Shown here: positions 6,431-9,609 of the stretch, one piece after another
How positions within the stretch are numbered: position 1 is the stretch's first letter
How the letters are laid out: the number at the start of each line of letters is the position of its first letter
Assembly (NCBI GenBank): GCA_937859895.1
Contig: CALMAV010000549.1
Location: forward strand, 1-9,609
DNA length: 9,609 nt
Direction: 5' to 3'
Origin: an uncultured Bryobacterales bacterium
GTDB lineage: Bacteria > Acidobacteriota > Terriglobia > Bryobacterales > Bryobacteraceae
Position numbers and translations under genes: made by a program
Notes under the pieces: generated by a model
What the model saw: only the letters and a program-made list of their open reading frames with translations
Told to the model about the DNA's origin: nothing
Databases searched by the model: none

Positions 6431-7413
6431 CGGCCACAGTTTTTCGTTCTCTGGAGGAGGCCTGTCGCGGTGCCAAACCCTGCGCTCTGGCGATTGGCAA
6501 TTTCGACGGCGTTCACCTCGGTCATCAGGCGCTTCTCCGTAAAGCTGTGGAGACCGCCGGAGCTAATGTTTCTGAGCCTAACAAGGAAATGCCGGCAGTT
6601 CTAACCTTTGATCCGCACCCGACGACCATCGTGGCTCCGGAGCGCATTCCGCTGAAGATCTACAGCTTGGAGCAGCGTCTGGACCTGCAGAGCGAGTACG
6701 GCGCGCAACAGGTGACCGTTCTTCCTTTTACCGCGGAGGTCTCCCGCCTTTCTGCCCGGGAGTTTGTCGAGCAGATTCTCGTGCGTGGATTGCGAGTTCA
6801 GACCGTGGTAGTGGGGGAAAATTTTCGGTTTGGTTTCGGCCAGAGTGGAGACATCTCGGTGCTCTCCCGACTCGGAGAGCAGTTCGGATTCCAGGCGTTT
6901 TTTTTGCCTCCTGTCCTGACTCGCGGCGAAGTAGTCTCCAGCTCGGCCATTCGGCGTTACTTGCTGGAGGGCAAAGTTGTGCGTGCTAACCGTATGCTCG
7001 GTCGATGTTTTGCACTACAAGGGCCGGTGGTGTCCGGTTTTGGTATCGGCTCTAAACAAACTGTTCCTACACTGAATCTCCGGCCCGCTTCTCATCAGGT
7101 AATCCCACGCGGGGTTTTCATTACTGAGACGGTGGATAGCATCACTGGGAAGCGCTGGCAATCTATTACCAACTCCGGGTTTCGACCCACATTCAGCGGC
7201 GAAGAGCTCACAGTAGAAACATTCATTCTCAGCCCATTCGAACCGCCGGCTCCCGCCCAAATCTCAGTCGAATTCCGTCGCTTCGTCCGATCGGAGCGAG
7301 CCTTTCCGAACCCACAGGAGTTACGGGCTCAGATCCTGCGCGACGTTGCCCGAGCTCAGGCTTACTGGCGGAGAGTCGCCGTGTTCGGCAAGCCCGCTGC
7401 TTCGATATACTGA
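6427..7413 (+). CDS. ribF: Bifunctional riboflavin kinase / FAD synthetase RibF
   Basis: RibF phosphorylates riboflavin to FMN and then adenylylates FMN to FAD in the cytoplasm. The protein has 328 residues, close to the usual 300-330. The N-terminal FAD synthetase half (about 1-185) has the nucleotidyltransferase motif GNFDGVHLGH (24-33), TFDPHP (60-65), GENFRFG (130-136) and SSSAIRR (171-177). The C-terminal flavokinase half (about 186-315) keeps T215 and N217 of the PTxN motif and the likely catalytic E264. However, the glycine-rich loop before PTxN is unusual (GFGIGSKQTV at 204-213 instead of the common form ending GRxLGF), and GFRPTF follows NS rather than NIG. Activity is still likely. 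The start codon overlaps the previous stop by 4 bp, a sign of translational coupling. ribBA lies two genes downstream. Confidence 0.95.
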   Translation: MTATVFRSLEEACRGAKPCALAIGNFDGVHLGHQALLRKAVETAGANVSEPNKEMPAVLTFDPHPTTIVAPERIPLKIYSLEQRLDLQSEYGAQQVTVLPFTAEVSRLSAREFVEQILVRGLRVQTVVVGENFRFGFGQSGDISVLSRLGEQFGFQAFFLPPVLTRGEVVSSSAIRRYLLEGKVVRANRMLGRCFALQGPVVSGFGIGSKQTVPTLNLRPASHQVIPRGVFITETVDSITGKRWQSITNSGFRPTFSGEELTVETFILSPFEPPAPAQISVEFRRFVRSERAFPNPQELRAQILRDVARAQAYWRRVAVFGKPAASIY

Positions 7414-7414
7414 G

Positions 7415-7443
7415 TTGATTTCACCGTCCCTCGAAAGTAGACT
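7415..7443 (+). promoter_or_regulatory. Possible sigma-70-like promoter before the aldolase gene
   Basis: TTGATT (7415-7420) and TAGACT (7438-7443) are spaced by exactly 17 bp in the 35-bp gap after ribF. Each matches four of six consensus bases. The predicted transcription start would fall at or next to the aldolase ATG at 7449, giving a leaderless message, which fits the lack of a Shine-Dalgarno site there. Chance similarity cannot be excluded. Confidence 0.22.
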
Positions 7444-7448
7444 CCACT

Positions 7449-8459
7449 ATGCAGCTAACCCCAGGCAAACTAAAGCACCTCAACAAACTTTCTAATGAGA
7501 ATGGCGTGATCGCGGCTGCCGCGATGGATCAGCGGGGAAGCTTGAAGAAGAGCATTGCTAGCGCCAAGGGAGTAGAGGAGAAGGAAGTTTCGGACGAGAT
7601 GATGTCCGAGTTCAAAATCGTTGTCTCGAAGGTTCTGACTCAGCACGCCAGCGCCATCTTGCTCGACCCAGAGTACGGATTGCCTGCGGCCGAAGCGCGT
7701 TCACCCAGAGCCGGTCTCCTACTCGCTTATGAAGAGAGCGGTTATGACAATGAGAAGCCCGGTCGTCTGCCCGACCTGCTTCCGCATATGTCAGTCAAGC
7801 GCATCAAAGAACTCGGCGCAGATGCAGTCAAGATTCTGATTTACTACTCGCCGTTCGAAGCTGGCGATATTAATGACATCAAGCACGCCTTTATTGAGCG
7901 GATCGGTGCCGAGTGCGAAACCTACGACATTCCTTTCTTCCTTGAGTTCGTCGGCTACGATCCTAAGGGTGGAAATGAGAAGGGCTTTGAGTTCGCCAAG
8001 ATTAAGCCCGAAGTGGTGATGGGAGCCATGCGCGAGTTCGGCAAGCCGGAGTATAAGGTCGACATGCTGAAAGTTGAAGTTCCCGTCAATGCCGAGTTTG
8101 TGGAAGGCAGCAGCGTCTTCAAAGGACAGGCAGCCTACACCCGGCAGCAAGCGATGGAGTTCTATCGGAAAGCTTCTGAGGTTGCGGAGAAGCCGTTCAT
8201 TTACTTAAGCGCCGGTGTCGGCAATGCGCAGTTTGTGGAGTCTTTGAACTTGGCGGCTGAAGCCGGAACAGACTACTCCGGAGTGCTGTGCGGACGTGCT
8301 ACCTGGAAGGAAGGCATCCCGGTTTTTGCAAAGAATGGGGTGAACGCGTTGGAAGACTGGATGCAAACTCAGGGCGTGAAGAACATCGAGGCAGTAAATG
8401 CGGCCATCAAGGGGGCTCACTCCTGGCGAGAAAGATACGGAGTCGCAGCGCACGCCTAG
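7449..8459 (+). CDS. lacD: LacD-type class I aldolase (tagatose 1,6-bisphosphate aldolase family)
   Basis: This 336-residue protein aligns along its length with the LacD family, Schiff-base TIM-barrel aldolases that cleave tagatose 1,6-bisphosphate to dihydroxyacetone phosphate and glyceraldehyde 3-phosphate. Streptococcal members also accept fructose bisphosphate and related epimers. Seen motifs are AMDQRGSLK (25-33), LLDPEYGLPA (71-80), AVKILIYY with K128, FFLEFVGYD (163-171) with E166, and the Schiff-base lysine K208 in VDMLKVEVPVN. YLSAGV (252-257) and GVLCGRATW (278-286) complete the phosphate and active-site strands. No lactose or galactose-6-phosphate genes (lacABC) are nearby, so the physiological substrate may instead be fructose bisphosphate or another ketose bisphosphate. 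It sits between ribF and ribBA, 35 and 15 bp away. The ATG lacks a clear ribosome binding site. Confidence 0.9.
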   Translation: MQLTPGKLKHLNKLSNENGVIAAAAMDQRGSLKKSIASAKGVEEKEVSDEMMSEFKIVVSKVLTQHASAILLDPEYGLPAAEARSPRAGLLLAYEESGYDNEKPGRLPDLLPHMSVKRIKELGADAVKILIYYSPFEAGDINDIKHAFIERIGAECETYDIPFFLEFVGYDPKGGNEKGFEFAKIKPEVVMGAMREFGKPEYKVDMLKVEVPVNAEFVEGSSVFKGQAAYTRQQAMEFYRKASEVAEKPFIYLSAGVGNAQFVESLNLAAEAGTDYSGVLCGRATWKEGIPVFAKNGVNALEDWMQTQGVKNIEAVNAAIKGAHSWRERYGVAAHA

Positions 8460-8474
8460 GGTCCACGCGGCTCC

Positions 8475-9605
8475 ATGGATTTCGCTTCCATACCCGAAGC
8501 CATAGAGGAGTTTCGGCAAGGCAAAATCGTCATCATCGTTGATGACGAAGATCGTGAGAATGAGGGCGACCTGACCGTTGCCGCCGAGTTGATCACCCCG
8601 GACGATATCAACTTCATGGCGACACACGGTCGTGGGCTGATCTGCCTTGCCCTCAGTGCGGATCTCTGCACTAAGCTCGATTTGCCTTTGATGTCGCCGG
8701 TGAACACGGCGCGCTTTGGCACTGCGTTTTGTGAAGCGATCGACGCAGCCGAAGGTGTTACCTCAGGCATCTCTGCATACGACCGTGCTCACACCATTCG
8801 TGTAGCAATGGACCCACAGACCCGGCCGCAAGATCTCGCTCGACCCGGGCACATTTTCCCATTACGTGCACGGCCCGGTGGCGTGCTGGTTCGCTCTGGC
8901 CAGACAGAAGCGGCTGTGGATCTGGCCAGACTCGCCGGCCTTCGTGAAGGCGGTGTCATCTGCGAAATCATGAACGAGGACGGAACCATGTCGCGCGTTC
9001 CGCAACTGCTCGACTTCTGCCGGCAGTACGGCCTCAAGATGATTTCCGTTGCCGATCTGATTCGCTATCGGACCCAGACAGAAAAGCTGGTACTTCGGGA
9101 TGCCACAGGCAGCATTCGCACGCGCTTTGGAGACTTCAAAACAGTTAGATATGTCAGTAGCCTGGACGGCGAAGCGCATCTGGCTTTGGTGCACGGCGAT
9201 GTGTCAGGGCAGCGCGATGTACTGGTGAGGGTTCACTCACACTGCGCTTACGGCGATGTGTTTCACTCGCTCGATTGCGATTGCCACGAATTGATTCGGG
9301 TTGCGTTGGAGCGGATCTCGCAGGCTTCCTGTGGAGTGTTCATCTATCTTCACCAGTCGGGTCCTGGGATTGAAATCAATGTCCGGAATGGACACCGCGA
9401 ACTCGGCACTCATGGAGTGCAGGAGCCGAATGTCGTCACGCCTGATCGCCAGCCGCTGCAGCATAACGCGGGTGTGGGAGCACAGATCCTCTCTGACCTT
9501 GGCCTCTCCACAATTCACTTGCTGACGAACCATCCGCGTAAGTTCGTCGGACTCGAAGGCTTCGGCATTCAAGTGACGCGCCAGGTTGCTTTTTCGGCCC
9601 GCTGA
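8475..9605 (+). CDS. ribBA: RibBA: DHBP synthase with a diverged GTP cyclohydrolase II domain
   Basis: RibBA normally joins two entry steps of riboflavin synthesis: 3,4-dihydroxy-2-butanone 4-phosphate synthase (ribulose 5-phosphate to DHBP plus formate) and GTP cyclohydrolase II. This 376-residue protein has the usual layout. The DHBP synthase half (about 1-200) has DDEDRENEGD (23-32), TSGISAYDR (96-104), RPGHIFPL (123-130) and the CEIMNEDGTM strand, but Q143 stands where the GHTEA motif supplies a metal-ligand His. The second half (about 205-376) keeps the zinc cysteines C257, C268 and C270 and LLTNHPRK (349-356). The loop usually read as RQEGRGIGL is instead HQSGPGIEI (293-301), and the positions of the E. 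coli RibA catalytic D126 and R128 align with L328 and H330. The cyclohydrolase half may therefore be inactive or altered. It starts 15 bp after the aldolase gene with no strong ribosome binding site. Confidence 0.92.
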   Translation: MDFASIPEAIEEFRQGKIVIIVDDEDRENEGDLTVAAELITPDDINFMATHGRGLICLALSADLCTKLDLPLMSPVNTARFGTAFCEAIDAAEGVTSGISAYDRAHTIRVAMDPQTRPQDLARPGHIFPLRARPGGVLVRSGQTEAAVDLARLAGLREGGVICEIMNEDGTMSRVPQLLDFCRQYGLKMISVADLIRYRTQTEKLVLRDATGSIRTRFGDFKTVRYVSSLDGEAHLALVHGDVSGQRDVLVRVHSHCAYGDVFHSLDCDCHELIRVALERISQASCGVFIYLHQSGPGIEINVRNGHRELGTHGVQEPNVVTPDRQPLQHNAGVGAQILSDLGLSTIHLLTNHPRKFVGLEGFGIQVTRQVAFSAR

Positions 9606-9609
9606 CCGC

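Noticed and set aside
8460..8474. An FMN riboswitch or regulatory leader before ribBA
   Set aside because: Only 15 bp separate the aldolase and ribBA, and the 35-bp gap before the aldolase is also far too short for an RFN element.
8205..8770. Overlapping minus-strand open frames across the aldolase-ribBA junction
   Set aside because: They are antisense to two clearly recognised genes, have no recognisable domains and no ribosome binding sites that stand out.

Overview
The window looks like ordinary chromosome from a member of the Acidobacteriota, probably class Terriglobia. This is inferred from protein character, not from a marker gene. It carries a short single-domain VWA protein of the type modelled as the 'VWFA-related, Acidobacterial' family, a secreted FecR-domain protein with a Gly/Tyr/His/Pro-rich tail, and a divergent RibBA and RibF. 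Base composition is moderately GC-rich and looks even throughout. Starts include several TTG/GTG codons and few strong Shine-Dalgarno sites. I see no RNA gene, insertion sequence, CRISPR array, phage gene or integration scar.

Left part (1-3138). A minus-strand membrane protein that fuses a MauE/DoxX-like bundle to a thioredoxin-like CxxC domain (55-987) is divergent, with only 10 bp between starts, from a plus-strand exported M19 membrane-dipeptidase homologue (998-2137). A plus-strand secreted VWA-domain protein with an intact metal-ion-dependent adhesion site follows (2218-3138) after a small hairpin. Middle part (3188-5165). A minus-strand pair, mazG followed by the FecR-domain secreted protein 13 bp downstream, converges on the VWA gene. 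Right part (5215-9605). A compact plus-strand run contains a DUF1844 protein, a PhnP-like metallo-beta-lactamase-fold phosphodiesterase, ribF, a LacD-type class I aldolase and ribBA. Gaps are 1 bp, a 4-bp overlap, 35 bp and 15 bp, so this is a likely operon.

The right-hand run is mostly housekeeping metabolism. RibBA supplies early riboflavin precursors and RibF turns riboflavin into FMN and FAD, while the aldolase and the cyclic-phosphate-type hydrolase act on phosphorylated sugars or nucleotides. MazG, divergently transcribed next to it, cleans up nucleoside triphosphates. The left half is mainly envelope and secreted functions.

I do not see a clearly new system. The strongest second-look items are in RibBA. 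Its GTP cyclohydrolase II half keeps the three zinc cysteines but has lost the catalytic Asp/Arg pair and the EGRGIGL-type loop, and its DHBP synthase half has Gln in place of a metal-ligand His. RibF also has a divergent flavokinase loop, and the FecR protein has an unusual GYHPP-repeat tail.
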